The position numbers and the translations under genes are program-made. A stretch of 64,000 nt of DNA from positions 56,001 through 120,000 of the forward strand of contig JAMCWA010000070.1 in the NCBI GenBank assembly GCA_023475165.1. Reading direction: 5' to 3'. The DNA is from Bacillota bacterium. GTDB lineage: Bacteria > Bacillota > Sulfobacillia > JAMCWA01. Below the pieces are notes generated by a model, which had not been told where the DNA came from, did not search any database, and saw nothing but the letters and a program-made list of their open reading frames with translations. Positions 34,884 through 45,211 of the stretch are shown here, one piece after another (position 1 is the stretch's first letter; the number at the start of each line of letters is the position of its first letter).

Positions 34884-36016
34884 TTAACAACCTGCCTCTT
34901 CTCTGATAAGACCTCTCTATAAATCTCTTGGTGTTGAGCTGCCAGCCTGTCCCAGGTAAAGGGGGCGGCCCAACTTAGGGCTCCTCGACTGAGCTTTTCA
35001 CGCAAATGGGCGTCTAAAAGTAAACGGCGTACTGCTACCACAAACCCCGGTCCGTCACTTGGGTCAACTAGCAGGACGTTCTCACCATCCTTTAGACCAG
35101 CAGGCAGGTAGCCCTTGGCGCGAGTAGTGACTACCGGCAAACCGTGCTGCATAGCTGCAATAAATGAAGCCCGTCGAAGGGAAACCCCATCGCGAAAAGG
35201 AAATAGCGCTATATCAGTTTCCGCTAAGTAGCGTGAGACGGCTTCCGGGGAACAGAAACCGGTGAAAGATATCCCTTGAGTCACTCCTTTGGCGGAAGCA
35301 ATCCCGTACAGCCTTTCCTGATTCTCTGTGGAAACGCCGCCAATAAAGAGAAGTCGAATGGGAAACCCTTCCGTGCGTAAAGCTGACAGCGTCTCCACTA
35401 GGACCTGGAAATCCTTCGACTTGTCAACAAAGCCAAAATAACTTAATGTCCACCCCGAGTCCTGGCCGAGCCGCGGTCTGTGCAACTTGATAACTGGTAT
35501 ATTCGGTGCAAGGGGAAACAACATCGTTTTCCCCCCGGTGAAGAAAAATAGCCGTTTGACCGCAACTTGCTCCCGTCCATCGCAAACTATGATCCGGTTC
35601 GAACAGCACAACATAAAGATAGTACTGAGCCGCCGCAACGGATGCGCAATGCTGAATTCATGGAGGGTCACCATGACCGGTATCCTTAAACGCGAAAACC
35701 TAAGGAGAAGCGGTATAAGGTTAGGAGCCAGGCCCATGCCATAGCCCTTTGAGGGATATTGGACATGGACGACGTCTGGCCGCCAATTCTCAATTAACCT
35801 TAGAAGTTCGGGGATATCTTTGGTTCCCCACCCATGCACCTGTTGAACAGCCAAGCGTGGATGATTCGGGACAGCTACACGCGAGTCCTCACTAGTGACA
35901 ATATCTATCTGTATTCCATGATCAATCTCAAGAAGCGCCTGAGCAAGTTTCGCTGTATAATCGCCGACGCCACACGGCATCTTTGGAAAGCTACCTACTA
36001 CCAAAACTAACTTCAC
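34880..36016 (-). CDS. Glycosyltransferase family 4
   Basis: A 378-residue GT-B enzyme. It opens with LVVGSFPKMPCGVGDYTAKL, containing the G-V-G-D-Y loop of GT4 acceptor sites. The donor half includes LSYFGFVDKSKDFQVLVETL, LLFIGG and ALFPFRDGVSLRRASFIAAM, which replaces the classical EX7E by DGVSLRR, then GLPVVTTRAKG. Substrate not readable. It lies 3 bp after the family 2 transferase and overlaps the following GT4 gene. Confidence 0.88.
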   Translation of the reverse strand: MKLVLVVGSFPKMPCGVGDYTAKLAQALLEIDHGIQIDIVTSEDSRVAVPNHPRLAVQQVHGWGTKDIPELLRLIENWRPDVVHVQYPSKGYGMGLAPNLIPLLLRFSRLRIPVMVTLHEFSIAHPLRRLSTIFMLCCSNRIIVCDGREQVAVKRLFFFTGGKTMLFPLAPNIPVIKLHRPRLGQDSGWTLSYFGFVDKSKDFQVLVETLSALRTEGFPIRLLFIGGVSTENQERLYGIASAKGVTQGISFTGFCSPEAVSRYLAETDIALFPFRDGVSLRRASFIAAMQHGLPVVTTRAKGYLPAGLKDGENVLLVDPSDGPGFVVAVRRLLLDAHLREKLSRGALSWAAPFTWDRLAAQHQEIYREVLSEKRQVVK

Positions 36017-36019
36017 TTT

Positions 36020-36964
36020 TTATTTTCCACCGCCAATCATGATCCAAATCGTTTTGAGGTAACCAATGGATTTAAGCAGAGCAAACCGTCCAAAGCGAAG
36101 GGATAAGATTAACCATAATCCGCTTCGCAAAAAAGAGCGAAATAATATTAGTAGGCGCAACCAGAAAATCTTTTCCGGATGGTGCCGCTCGAAATAGCGG
36201 AGCAGGCTTCTGTGCCACATAACCACTTTGGAGGCCGAATAGGCCTCGAAACCGGCTCCGCCAAAATGAACCACTTCCGCAGAAGGCACATAGTAGACTC
36301 TATATCCGCTGCCGCGCAGGCGTCGACAAAAGTCAGTCTCCTCGAAATACATGAAAAAGTCTTCCTTGAACCACCCAACCTTATCACCGACGGCACGTGG
36401 CAGCGCGATGCAAGCGCCCATGACCCAATCGACCGGCCCCGGCTGCTGCCGGTCCCAAAAACTCAGCTTATGAGCGCCAAAAAGCCTGGTCTTGGGGAAT
36501 AGACGATCAAGAAAAAGCGTTTCAAACAAAAGATTACGTAGCGCCGGAAAGGTATTACCAGTAAGCTGCAATGTCCCATCGGCGTTCAGGAGCTTTGGCC
36601 CCACCGCGCCCACTTCGGGGTGTGCTCGCAAAAAATCAAGCAGCTCATCGAGAGCCCCGCTCTTAACTTCAGTGTCCGGATTTAAAAATACCACATGTTG
36701 GCCGTAAGTCTGACCAACAGCGAGATTATTGGCCCCGGCAAAGCCCAGGTTTCGATCACTAATTAAGAGACGTACTTCGGGAAAGCGCAATTTGATAATC
36801 TCGCTTGTGCCGTCAATAGAAGCATTGTCCACGACTGTGACCTGGTAACGGTAGCGAGTTTCTTGTCGCAATATGGAATCTAGGCACCGTACGATATCGC
36901 CGGCAGAATTATAAGTCACGATAATTATGTCCGCATCTGGGACATTTTCAGCCCTTTTACTCAC
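36020..36964 (-). CDS. Glycosyltransferase family 2 (rhamnosyltransferase-like)
   Basis: A 314-residue GT-A enzyme. It shows DIIIVTYNSAGDIVRCLDSI at the start, the donor Asp in VTVVDNASIDGT, RNLGFAGANNLAVGQ, the DxD-type LNPDTEV, and PVDWVMGACIALPRAVGDKV followed by FFMYFEETDFCRRLRGSGYR. This is the wbbL-like family 2 pattern common in rhamnose-containing O-antigens. A C-terminal hydrophobic segment (LRLLILFRSFLRSGLWLILS) suggests membrane association. The stop is one base from the methyltransferase frame. Confidence 0.92.
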   Translation of the reverse strand: MSKRAENVPDADIIIVTYNSAGDIVRCLDSILRQETRYRYQVTVVDNASIDGTSEIIKLRFPEVRLLISDRNLGFAGANNLAVGQTYGQHVVFLNPDTEVKSGALDELLDFLRAHPEVGAVGPKLLNADGTLQLTGNTFPALRNLLFETLFLDRLFPKTRLFGAHKLSFWDRQQPGPVDWVMGACIALPRAVGDKVGWFKEDFFMYFEETDFCRRLRGSGYRVYYVPSAEVVHFGGAGFEAYSASKVVMWHRSLLRYFERHHPEKIFWLRLLILFRSFLRSGLWLILSLRFGRFALLKSIGYLKTIWIMIGGGK

Positions 36965-37489
36965 TTACTTAAGCACCTCTAGCTCAAAGCTAACCGAACC
37001 AATTGGCAGGAGGAAAGCCAAATGCTTCTCGTAACTGTGCGGATAGCGGTTGATCAGCCGCCGGATGAATTCTTTGACAGGGTTGGTTGACCGAAAGCCA
37101 AGCTCAACCTTTCTCTTTTTGAATCTTACTTTCGAATAACCAAAATGACACAGCTCTGTTCCCTCAACAAAGTAGTCGAAGGATCGCACACCGAAAGCGT
37201 GCCTATGGGTCGGGTCGGTAAAAAAGTCAGCACTACTGAAATGGGGTACAAGTACACGTACCAGCCCCCCCGGTTTGGTAACCCTGTGTATCTCTTCCAC
37301 CGCCCTTATTACATCCTCAAGATGTTCCAAAACGTGGCTAGCATTCACGAGGTCGAATTCGTCATTCGCAAACGGCCAGGGGTAGACATTAAGATCGTGG
37401 ACAACGTCTACGCCAGGACCGGGGCGGAGATCCACCCCTGTAGCGCCAGATATCTTATTAGGACCGCAGCCTAGATCAAGCACCTTCAC
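36965..37489 (-). CDS. SAM-dependent methyltransferase (type 11)
   Basis: A 174-residue class I methyltransferase. The start is the GTG at 37489: it begins [20 protein letters not shown], motif I, with GGGGGAAA as ribosome site upstream. It then has the acidic end of strand 2 (VDLRPGPGVDVVHDLN), FANDEFDLVNASHVLEHLED (motif II), and HRVTKPGGLVRVLVPHFSSA. It overlaps the upstream glycosyltransferase by 14 bp. It may methylate a sugar of the polysaccharide or its end. Confidence 0.85.
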   Translation of the reverse strand: MKVLDLGCGPNKISGATGVDLRPGPGVDVVHDLNVYPWPFANDEFDLVNASHVLEHLEDVIRAVEEIHRVTKPGGLVRVLVPHFSSADFFTDPTHRHAFGVRSFDYFVEGTELCHFGYSKVRFKKRKVELGFRSTNPVKEFIRRLINRYPHSYEKHLAFLLPIGSVSFELEVLK

Positions 37490-38624
37490 CTTTGTTTCCC
37501 CCTCTCGCTGCCTCGAGAAGTCGTAAAGTCTCTCGGGCCGTGTTCTCCCAAGAAAACTCCCGGCTCCGAGATAAGCCTTTCTCACGCATCCTCTGCCGCA
37601 ATACTGGATCTCCGTGTACATCCCATATGGCACGGGCAACTGCCGGTATATCGTAAGGATCTACCAGTAAGGCGGCGTCCCCAGCCACCTCGGGCAGGGC
37701 CGAGACATTGGAGGTGATTACCGGCGTCCCACAGGCCATTGCCTCCAGTACCGGTAGTCCGAAACCCTCATAGAAAGGTACATATAAGAATGCGCCAGCC
37801 AGGGCATATATGGCGGGCAAGTCGTCCGCAGGCACATAATCGAGGTATATTGCCCCTTCCGTCTCTTGAATTTTCCGCATAGTTTCTTCCCAAAGCCAGG
37901 CACGTGGTCCGGCAATGACGAGTGGCCAAGAGCAACCAGCCCTTCTGGCGAGCGTATAAGCCTCCAGCAAACCAAGCAGATTTTTACGAGGCTGGAGTGC
38001 TCCCACATAAAGAAAGAAGTTGTTCGGCAATCTGTAGCGCCGCCGGACCTCCTCTATTGCGCCGGGGTCTATGAGAGGACGGAAACGGACGGTGTCAACG
38101 CCACAATGCGTTACGGCAACTTTTTCTGGTGATACCCCGTAGGTGGCCAGGATATCCTGTCGTGTCGCCTCACTGATGGTCAGGACAAGCGATGCTCGAT
38201 GTACAGCGTGCTGAGTATTTCTCTTAAGGGTCTGCCGCGAGCGGCGGGGAAAGTAATTGGGGAACTTGAGAAAGGCAAGGTCAAAAATCGTGGTGACCAC
38301 TGGCGGCCCGCCTGGCCAGAAGGGGGCCAAATGATTTGGCAAAAAGAGAATATCTGCTTTGTCCAAAAGAAGCTGCGGCATCAGGCGCAAATCCAGCCAC
38401 AGGCGATTCCTACCGAAGGTGAAGGGCAGGATTTCCCACTTTACCCTTGGGGTAGAGGGGATAATGTCATCCGCCTTTGGGGGGTAGGCCGTGTAAAATT
38501 GGTAGTCATGTTCTTTTCCCAGACGCACCATATGGGCTAATAAATTTAGTACATAGGTATGCGTCCCAGTCCGTCCTTGATCCGCCGCACACCGGGCGTC
38601 TACCGCAATGCGCATAACACTCAT
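37476..38624 (-). CDS. Glycosyltransferase family 4 (mannosyltransferase-like)
   Basis: A 382-residue GT-B enzyme. It begins [20 protein letters not shown], typical of mannosyl/rhamnosyl GT4 enzymes that act on GDP-sugars. The donor half has [26 protein letters not shown] and the EX7E-like [20 protein letters not shown], then [21 protein letters not shown]. Its start overlaps the upstream family 2 transferase by 4 bp and its end overlaps the methyltransferase gene. Confidence 0.92.
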   Translation of the reverse strand: MSVMRIAVDARCAADQGRTGTHTYVLNLLAHMVRLGKEHDYQFYTAYPPKADDIIPSTPRVKWEILPFTFGRNRLWLDLRLMPQLLLDKADILFLPNHLAPFWPGGPPVVTTIFDLAFLKFPNYFPRRSRQTLKRNTQHAVHRASLVLTISEATRQDILATYGVSPEKVAVTHCGVDTVRFRPLIDPGAIEEVRRRYRLPNNFFLYVGALQPRKNLLGLLEAYTLARRAGCSWPLVIAGPRAWLWEETMRKIQETEGAIYLDYVPADDLPAIYALAGAFLYVPFYEGFGLPVLEAMACGTPVITSNVSALPEVAGDAALLVDPYDIPAVARAIWDVHGDPVLRQRMREKGLSRSREFSWENTARETLRLLEAARGGNKGEGA

Positions 38625-39652
38625 CGCCTCCTTACAACTGTTTCCACCGTCTCAAGCCCGGCGAGCCGGCAGTAAAGAAAACTTAACCTATTTAGCCAGC
38701 GCGAAAGCGAGCCACCTTCATTAAGTAACTTACAGCTCATCAATCGCAGGATCTCCCTGTCGCTAGCCTGCCGCTCGGCCTGCAACATTCTTCTCTTGGT
38801 TACGACAGCATGCAATCGTAGTAACACAGTTAGGTAACCTTTCCAAAAAGCCATGAGGCTGCGGAGAGGGAAGGCGTTACGTACGGTGCCGGCGATCAAG
38901 TCAAAGGCAAAGTAGGGAATAAGTCTAATCAAAGTGGATCGTTCGTAAAAAAGCAAACAGTTCAGCAAGCGGTTACGGGTTTGGTAAAAAATTGTATCCT
39001 GACGCTTCCGCGCTGTGACTGATCCTTTATGGTGGACTACAGCTTCTGAAACTTGGACCACTTCCCAGCCTTTGAGCCGAACCCGCCAGCTCAGGTAAAC
39101 ATCCTCAGCATAAAGGAAGTAATCAGGGTCAAAAGGAGAGTCACCCACCACATCCCGCTGGTACATCAGAGCGCAGCCGCTGGCAAAGAAGGTCTGCCAG
39201 GGTTCCTGAAAAACTCGCATGATGTTGTATCCAAGGAAATTAATACTGCCATTTTTCTCGTAATGCTTCAATGGGACTCCGTCGGTATAAACTTTAGCCA
39301 TTACCACGGCTACCCGGGGTTCCTGGAAAGCGCGGAGCATCTTCTCTAACCAGTCCGGAGCCGCTACAGCATCGTTATTCAAAAGTGCAACATATTCTCC
39401 GCGGGCCTGCAGTGCCCCAAGATTGTTACCCCCGGCAAAGCCGAGATTCCGTTCCGAGCGAATTACTTTGACTTCTGGGAACTTCTCGTTCACGTAAGCA
39501 ACACTACCGTCACTGGAACCGTTATCCACCAGGATTATTTCCCGGTGGGGGTAGGTCTGGGCAACCAGCGAGTTTAGGCAGGCATCGAGGAGGGCCCGTC
39601 CGTTATAGTTAACAACTATTACGGATACAAGAGGACTCCTGGACCTAGACAA
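38621..39652 (-). CDS. Glycosyltransferase family 2
   Basis: A 343-residue GT-A enzyme. Motifs: SVIVVNYNGRALLDACLNSL, EIILVDNGSSDGSVAYV, RNLGFAGGNNLGALQARGEY, DxD-like LLNNDAVAAPDWLEK, FASGCALMYQRDVVGDSPFD and YFLYAEDVYLSWRVRLKGW. The last part contains one amphipathic or membrane-associated stretch. Similar to the transferase at 36020 but not a recent copy. It probably adds a deoxyhexose. Confidence 0.92.
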   Translation of the reverse strand: MSRSRSPLVSVIVVNYNGRALLDACLNSLVAQTYPHREIILVDNGSSDGSVAYVNEKFPEVKVIRSERNLGFAGGNNLGALQARGEYVALLNNDAVAAPDWLEKMLRAFQEPRVAVVMAKVYTDGVPLKHYEKNGSINFLGYNIMRVFQEPWQTFFASGCALMYQRDVVGDSPFDPDYFLYAEDVYLSWRVRLKGWEVVQVSEAVVHHKGSVTARKRQDTIFYQTRNRLLNCLLFYERSTLIRLIPYFAFDLIAGTVRNAFPLRSLMAFWKGYLTVLLRLHAVVTKRRMLQAERQASDREILRLMSCKLLNEGGSLSRWLNRLSFLYCRLAGLETVETVVRRR

Positions 39653-39697
39653 ATGGCTCCCTCCTTTACTTCGCCTTTTCGGCTAGATCCTTAATCT

Positions 39698-39901
39698 TTA
39701 AGGCCGCCGTGCCCGCACCAAGTACCGGACTACGGTTCCTGGCGCCTTACCCCATCGCTTTAATTCCCTTAAGGTCACGCCCGCTCCACACCCTACCTCC
39801 AGCACTCGGTTTGGACCTGTGGGAATGAGTTCAATTATCTCCTGCCGGAGAAGCGCGAAATAGTCCGGTTTCTTTGTTGCGTAAAGTCTTTCAGTGCCCA
39901 A
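39698..39901 (-). pseudogene. Class I methyltransferase, N-terminal remnant
   Basis: A TTG start with GGAGG 9 nt upstream opens a 67-residue frame: LGTERLYATKKPDYFALLRQ, then EIIELIPTGPNRVLEVGCGA, then GVTLRELKRWGKAPG. The SAM-binding motif I (VLEVGCGAGVTLRELKRWG) is intact, but after about ten further residues it runs into a basic tail and stops. About 150 residues or more of the fold are missing. The start overlaps the O-antigen ligase gene. It is a relic within the polysaccharide locus. Confidence 0.7.
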
Positions 39902-41225
39902 AATTACACGCCCTCCTTCGATCCACCACTGGCTGCATAGCCATCGTTTTTTTGGATAATACTGACCCACTCGCGATAGTTCGAGTTGATAGACCAAGAC
40001 CAGCCAAGAGCCAAAACAATTTGATCTGAAAGAAATCACTATAGAAAGTGGTTAAAAGGGCGACTAGGGTCAGCACTCCTGCGGTAATGGCAATGCTTTG
40101 GGCAGTGCGCGGCAACGAAAGCTTATTGAGCTGCACTGTGAGAACGGTTAAACGCCACAAGACCCAAACCGCAGCTGCGGTGCCCAGAAGACCTATTTCG
40201 GCAAGGCGCGTAAAAAGAAAACTATGGGCATCGATTTCAGGGTTGCCAAGCAACCCGTAGGCCTCAACGATAGGGTAATAACGTTGAGGAATAAAAGAAG
40301 CCCATACCTGGCCAAAGCCGCCTGGTCCGACGCCAACCAAGGGATGTACAGCAAAGATACTAAGGGCCGCGCCCCATTGGCCCAAGCGCGTATAAAGTGT
40401 GTCAAGGCCGCGGTTTTCAAGGAGAGCTAAGTAGGAGCCCATTAACGGCAACAAAAGAAGAAGGGCACCGGAGGCTCCGACTGTGCCGGCCAGCATAAAC
40501 CTAATTAAACGACGGGGACGGCGATATACAAAAACTTCTAAAAGGCCTAACACGAATAAGGCTATCAGTACAGAAACCCAAAGTTCCCGGACCTGGGTTA
40601 ACAGAAAGCCAAACAGGAATAAGACTCCTGTACCTCCCCAAAACAACCGGTCTTTAACCTTCGTACATCGGGTTAAATGAACAAATACTAATAGCATTAG
40701 TATGAACATATACCAACCTAAATCATTGCCAAGCGTACCCATAACTCTTCTGAAATATCCCTCATGCGCTACCTGATACACCGCCAGAGCAACTTCGACT
40801 AATCCAATGCCAATAATTGTGCGAAAAACGATATGAAACGTTTGTTCGCCGTTTGTGTAGTTTAGTGCAAGATAAAGGAGCAAGATCCACTCCGTTACCT
40901 GAACAGTCTTGATCAAAGCCCGAATAGGGTCAATGGCAAAGGTTGTTGAAACGACGTAGAGGCTTATAAGGACTATCAGAGGGGTCTCAAGGCCGCTTCT
41001 ATAAATCGTTATCCTTTGGTGGACCATTGACCTAAATAACCAGGCTAAGAGAAGGCTTACCGTTAATACATCGGTCAAGGAAACAAATGCGCCAAAGACC
41101 TGGGGACGGGGTTGACTGAAAAAAGTGGAACCAATAGTAAGTGCTAAGGCATAATCAGGCTTTATGAAACTAATAAATAATACAACCACTCCTGATCCTA
41201 CAAGGAAAAGCAGTTCCTTATCCAC
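39891..41225 (-). CDS. O-antigen ligase/polymerase-like membrane protein
   Basis: A 444-residue protein with about 11 hydrophobic segments. The large extracellular loop carries HPLVGVGPGGFGQVWASFIP, then YPIVEAYGLLGNPEIDAHSF, then LFTRLAEIGLLG. The H-P-L-x-G-x-G-x-G and D-A-H-x-x-x-L pattern is typical of the Wzy_C/WaaL family. In a Gram-positive exopolysaccharide locus it most likely polymerises repeat units (Wzy role), or transfers glycan to an acceptor. The last 40 residues (SVLSKKTMAMQPVVDRRRAC) are atypical and overlap the start of the methyltransferase relic. Confidence 0.85.
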   Translation of the reverse strand: MDKELLFLVGSGVVVLFISFIKPDYALALTIGSTFFSQPRPQVFGAFVSLTDVLTVSLLLAWLFRSMVHQRITIYRSGLETPLIVLISLYVVSTTFAIDPIRALIKTVQVTEWILLLYLALNYTNGEQTFHIVFRTIIGIGLVEVALAVYQVAHEGYFRRVMGTLGNDLGWYMFILMLLVFVHLTRCTKVKDRLFWGGTGVLFLFGFLLTQVRELWVSVLIALFVLGLLEVFVYRRPRRLIRFMLAGTVGASGALLLLLPLMGSYLALLENRGLDTLYTRLGQWGAALSIFAVHPLVGVGPGGFGQVWASFIPQRYYPIVEAYGLLGNPEIDAHSFLFTRLAEIGLLGTAAAVWVLWRLTVLTVQLNKLSLPRTAQSIAITAGVLTLVALLTTFYSDFFQIKLFWLLAGLGLSTRTIASGSVLSKKTMAMQPVVDRRRACNFGH

Positions 41226-41477
41226 CGTCTCAATCCCTTCTTAGCAATAAACCTTTCATCATTACCCTGGCTGTACAAAGGATACCCCCATAGGATGGTT
41301 TCTGTAACCTGAGAACAGGTCTATATACTGTTCGCCCTACTGAATAAAGGCCTTGGGTTCTAACCTCCTCCAGTTAAAAAAAGCTAACCTGCGAGGACCA
41401 ATCTGGCCGAACGAGCTGGCGGAGCTACCCTCTTTTGAAATATTTTGCCGGGTATCCTCTTTCAAAACTAGATTTCC
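41226..41477. other. Spacer without a gene
   Basis: A 252-bp AT-richer spacer between the sulfotransferase and ligase genes. No gene, strong hairpin or repeat was found. It may hold an internal promoter. Confidence 0.3.
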
Positions 41478-42326
41478 CTATTCGTTATCCACATGTTTCC
41501 AATGACTCAAGTCTTTCTGAATAACTTTCTCCAATACATCGATCTCACTGCGATAAATATTAATGAGCTTTATTCTCATGGTGACATCTAATTTAGCCGT
41601 AACCGGTTCAAATATAGCTTTTTCAAGTACTTTCCGTATCCTTGTTCTTATCGAATATGGGGTACTTGTTCTGACAATGTCAAGCCAGGGTTGACGATAG
41701 ATTCCGTGTAGCCAAGTAGATTTTATCTTTCTGGCTTGGTTACTTTTAATATTAAAATTTACTCTATGGTCCTGTTCCACATCTAAGAAATCATAAATCT
41801 TTTCCATTTCCTTCCTGACATCTTTAATAAAATCTTCAAAGATTATAAACAGCATGTTCTCCTTGGGGAAAAAATTCAGGTAATTGATAATCTGATTGGC
41901 ATAATAGCCTCTCACGATATAATCTCGAAAGGAACCCACTCCTTCTAATGCAAGATTAACCGCGGTAGGAAAATCCTCTTTTTCCAACCCTAAGGTCTTA
42001 GCCATTAGATAATGTGAAAACGCTCTGTCGGCTGGGTCTCTTAACATAAAAATTATTTTGATGTCCTTACCCAAAGTCTTATATATTCTTTCAGCCACAT
42101 AAGGCGGATACATGTAGGTCGGGGCTATCTCACCAATTAATTTTTGTCCTTTATATCCGCGGAAAGATCTTTCGTAAAAACTTACTCCTTTCTCAAAAGA
42201 CTCGTCAAAAAAGCGTGTCTCTTTTATTATTGGTAGATAAATATCCGGATGCTGTTTCAATATATCATGTAATGTCGTCGTTCCGCCCTTAACGGTTCCT
42301 ACGCACAAAAAGTCAGGTAGCGGCAT
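41478..42326 (-). CDS. PAPS-dependent sulfotransferase
   Basis: A 282-residue sulfotransferase that moves sulfate from PAPS to a hydroxyl, probably on a sugar of the polysaccharide. The 5'-phosphosulfate loop is DFLCVGTVKGGTTTLHDILK (residues 4-23), and the 3'-phosphate site is IIFMLRDPADRAFSHYLMAK (Arg about 93, Ser about 101). KETRFFDESFEKGVSFYERS is the usual catalytic-base region of heparan/polysaccharide-type enzymes. ATG 42326 has GGAG 9 nt upstream. The PAPS-making genes cysC, cysNC and cysD lie directly upstream on the same strand. AT content is visibly higher than in neighbouring genes, a hint of transfer. Confidence 0.88.
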   Translation of the reverse strand: MPLPDFLCVGTVKGGTTTLHDILKQHPDIYLPIIKETRFFDESFEKGVSFYERSFRGYKGQKLIGEIAPTYMYPPYVAERIYKTLGKDIKIIFMLRDPADRAFSHYLMAKTLGLEKEDFPTAVNLALEGVGSFRDYIVRGYYANQIINYLNFFPKENMLFIIFEDFIKDVRKEMEKIYDFLDVEQDHRVNFNIKSNQARKIKSTWLHGIYRQPWLDIVRTSTPYSIRTRIRKVLEKAIFEPVTAKLDVTMRIKLINIYRSEIDVLEKVIQKDLSHWKHVDNE

Positions 42327-42475
42327 ATGGCCACGCTCCTTACGTCGAAATATCGTCGACTGATGAACCATCGGGTTAATGTCAAAACCGCGTTTCTAGA
42401 CGCCCGTTGTCTTCATGCCTAGCACGCTTGTTTATACAGCCCGCCACAACGTGGTGGAACGTGCATACCGATTTG

Positions 42476-43078
42476 TTAATTTGCTATTGCGTCAAGTCCA
42501 AGTCCTAAAAACGCAATTATCTTCTCAACCCCCTCCTCCACCGACTCCCTGTCACTCTCCACCACAACTTCCGGCTTCTCCGGCTCCTCGTAGGGCGCCG
42601 AGACGCCGGTAAAATCAGTTATCTCGCCCCGCCTAGCTTTCTTATACAGCCCCTTGGGATCTCGCCTCTCGCAAAGCTCCAGCGGGCACTTCACGTAGAC
42701 TTCTATGAACTCCCCAGGGGCCACCATCTCCCGCACCATCTGCCTGTCGGCCCGGTAAGGGGAGATGAACGCCGTGATAACGATGACCCCGGCATCAACG
42801 AAAAGCTTGGCCACCTCGCCGATCCTGCGGATGTTTTCCCGCCGGTCTTCGGGGCTGAAGCCCAAATCGGCATTCAGGCCGTGACGAATATTATCTCCAT
42901 CGAGGAGATATGTCCGGAGACCCATCTGGTGTAGGCGTTGCTCCAAGGCATTGGCAATGGTCGATTTACCCGACCCGGACAATCCTGTGAACCAGACGAT
43001 GAAACTCTTATGACCGTTGAGTTTTTGCCTCTGCTCCTTTGTTACCGCTACCCGCTGCCAGACGGCATGTTCGGACAT
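42476..43078 (-). CDS. cysC: Adenylylsulfate (APS) kinase
   Basis: A 200-residue kinase that phosphorylates APS to PAPS. Walker [16 protein letters not shown] (about residues 35-48), [20 protein letters not shown] (APS-binding Asp/Arg/Asn), [34 protein letters not shown] and [20 protein letters not shown], then [14 protein letters not shown] are all canonical. ATG 43078 is chosen because GAGGGG lies 9 nt upstream. A TTG 16 codons earlier has no site. It makes the sulfate donor for the sulfotransferase next door, and replaces the degenerate kinase domain of the CysN fusion. Confidence 0.94.
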   Translation of the reverse strand: MSEHAVWQRVAVTKEQRQKLNGHKSFIVWFTGLSGSGKSTIANALEQRLHQMGLRTYLLDGDNIRHGLNADLGFSPEDRRENIRRIGEVAKLFVDAGVIVITAFISPYRADRQMVREMVAPGEFIEVYVKCPLELCERRDPKGLYKKARRGEITDFTGVSAPYEEPEKPEVVVESDRESVEEGVEKIIAFLGLGLDAIAN

Positions 43079-43239
43079 GGCCCCTAGCCCCTCATAGACA
43101 CTTCTTACGTTTTCTAACCGTTCCAATAACCGCTCTCGCCACCATTCTTATAACAATTCTCAGGCCGATTTGAGACTGATCTGCGTCCCTGCCGCGGCGA
43201 GAGACTCTTCCGGAACCTGAAGCTCCAATCCCTCGCCCT

Positions 43240-43325
43240 CCTAAACCTCCTCAAACATATTGAAATTACCCGCGCAGCATTGTAACCGCGCGGCAGCGAG
43301 GCTCAAAACCTACTCAAACATATTG
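43240..43325. repeat. About 23-bp repeat at a 62-64-bp offset after the cysN gene
   Basis: CCTAAACCTCCTCAAACATATTG (43240-43263 area) and CTCAAAACCTACTCAAACAT plus ATTG (43302-43325) are imperfect copies. The second lies 5 bp from the cysN stop codon. The 200-bp cysN-cysC spacer has no other feature. Confidence 0.6.
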
Positions 43326-43329
43326 GGAT

Positions 43330-45177
43330 TTAGTTAAATCCCTGCAAAACACCCTTCTTCAATAGGTAATCTTCAATCATCTCGGCCCCAGCTTCGTGGC
43401 TAGAAAATCTCTCCAAATGGAAATCCACCGCTATATCAGTAGAAATCTCAGGACCTACCCAGATCGCCTCAACCCTACTGGGGCTAACGATGGTCTTGAT
43501 GAGATCTAAGTCACTTTGCGTCAGCTCCCTGGCCGTCACGATCAGGATCATCCCGGCTTCCAGCATTAAATAAGCCGCTTCGCCGAGACGTCGCAAGTGC
43601 TCTTCACGGTGATTGTAGCCTGGGCGTTTGATATCCGCATCGACACCATAGAGCAGGTTAACAATGCCGAGAAAATAGACAAACTTCCCCCGGTCAAAAA
43701 ACCTTCGTTCGAGGATTTTGGCGATGGGCTTCTTGCCTACATCCTTTCCTCCAGTGATCAATATCAAAATTGGCTCTTGGTTGTATTCTCTGATCCTATC
43801 CTCTCGCGGGATAATGCTGGTCTGCCAATTGTAGTTCCTGCTCCACACCTCTGCTCGCGCCGCCGCCAATTCATCTTCAGCGGCCTCCTGAATGATGCCT
43901 CCTCCGGCAATATCATAGTTATCGACGAGGACAAAGCGCCCAGTGAACGGCATTTCCTGAGCTAAATCAAAGGCAATGCCCCGCTCTAGCTGTAAAATGC
44001 ATTCTGCAGCGTTATGTCTTTGAATTTCTTCGCCTCTATTGATGTTAAGACTGACTGCATCCAAAACCTTGATGATCTCGACCAGCTTCGCGCCCACCCT
44101 GGCCGTGCCAAGCTTCAACATGTACCTTTTACCATATACCATGGGGTTCTTGCCCAACCAAAAGATCTTAACCCTCAGCCTGGAAGCTACCTGGGGGCGG
44201 GTCTGCCCGGAAATAGACGCGATTTCACCGCGCGTCACATAAATCTGTTCATTTAAAGTAAATCCGGTCGCATAGCCCGCCTCAACTGAGGTAACTGGTT
44301 CTCCTAGAAAACCTTCGTTACCTGTAGCCACCCCACCAAAAGCTTCGATGGATCGGACGGTACCCCGTTTACCTGACGGGTAAAAGACCACTTCATCGCC
44401 GACCTGTAACCTACCAGTTTCTACCGTGCCCGCAATAATACGCCGGCTGTCGCCGCCACTGGTGAATTTATAAACCCCTTGAACAGGCATTCGGAAAGGT
44501 TTTTCCACTGGAGGTTTTCCTGCTTGAAAGGCATCGAGGACGCCGAGGACGGTCGGCCCCTGATACCAAGACATCCGTTCAGACGGGTAAGCGATATTGT
44601 CCCCTTCCCGGCCGCTCACCGGCAAAAAGGCCGCCGGTCTGATACCGATTTGATTTAAGAAGTCATGGTACTCCTCTCTAACGTTCTCGAAGACCTGCTG
44701 GTCATATTGCACAAGGTCCATTTTATTTATTAACACGGCCACCTGCTCTACGCCCAGCATGGACAGCAGGTAAGCATGCCGACGAGAATTCTCTTTTACG
44801 CCTTCTTGGGCATCGATAACCAAAAGGGCAGCCTCGGCCCGCGCCGCCCCGGTAACCATATTCTTAAGGAATTCAACATGCCCCGGAGCATCAATGAGGA
44901 TGTAATTGCGTTTAGGCGTCTTAAAAAAGCAGCGAGCGGCATTAATGGTGATGCCTTGCGACTGTTCATCTTTTAACGCATCCAAAAGAAATGCATACTC
45001 AAAAGGCTTAGAGTTTCGACGGCAGATTTCTTTGACCAGCTCGAGTTTTCCCTGGGGCAGGGAGCCTGTATCGGCCAATAACCGGCCCACGATGGTACTC
45101 TTGCCGTGATCCACATGGCCGACGATGACGATGGCCATGTCTTCTCGAAAGTCGCCTCCGTTGTTCAATTCAAGCAT
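43330..45177 (-). CDS. cysN: Sulfate adenylyltransferase large subunit CysN fused to an APS-kinase-like domain (CysNC)
   Basis: A 615-residue fusion. Residues about 12-430 are the CysN GTPase, which drives APS synthesis with CysD: P-loop [20 protein letters not shown], switch [32 protein letters not shown] and NKMDLV. Elongation-factor-like beta-barrels follow. Residues about 450-615 resemble APS kinase, but the P-loop reads [13 protein letters not shown], so the GK[ST] Thr/Ser is replaced by Lys and the LDGDN motif by FLGIVN. The kinase half is therefore probably inactive, which fits the separate CysC. It lies just after cysD in the same direction. Confidence 0.93.
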   Translation of the reverse strand: MLELNNGGDFREDMAIVIVGHVDHGKSTIVGRLLADTGSLPQGKLELVKEICRRNSKPFEYAFLLDALKDEQSQGITINAARCFFKTPKRNYILIDAPGHVEFLKNMVTGAARAEAALLVIDAQEGVKENSRRHAYLLSMLGVEQVAVLINKMDLVQYDQQVFENVREEYHDFLNQIGIRPAAFLPVSGREGDNIAYPSERMSWYQGPTVLGVLDAFQAGKPPVEKPFRMPVQGVYKFTSGGDSRRIIAGTVETGRLQVGDEVVFYPSGKRGTVRSIEAFGGVATGNEGFLGEPVTSVEAGYATGFTLNEQIYVTRGEIASISGQTRPQVASRLRVKIFWLGKNPMVYGKRYMLKLGTARVGAKLVEIIKVLDAVSLNINRGEEIQRHNAAECILQLERGIAFDLAQEMPFTGRFVLVDNYDIAGGGIIQEAAEDELAAARAEVWSRNYNWQTSIIPREDRIREYNQEPILILITGGKDVGKKPIAKILERRFFDRGKFVYFLGIVNLLYGVDADIKRPGYNHREEHLRRLGEAAYLMLEAGMILIVTARELTQSDLDLIKTIVSPSRVEAIWVGPEISTDIAVDFHLERFSSHEAGAEMIEDYLLKKGVLQGFN

Positions 45178-45211
45178 CTGTTCGCTTCCCGCTTTCCGGT
45201 ATCAGAGTTAA

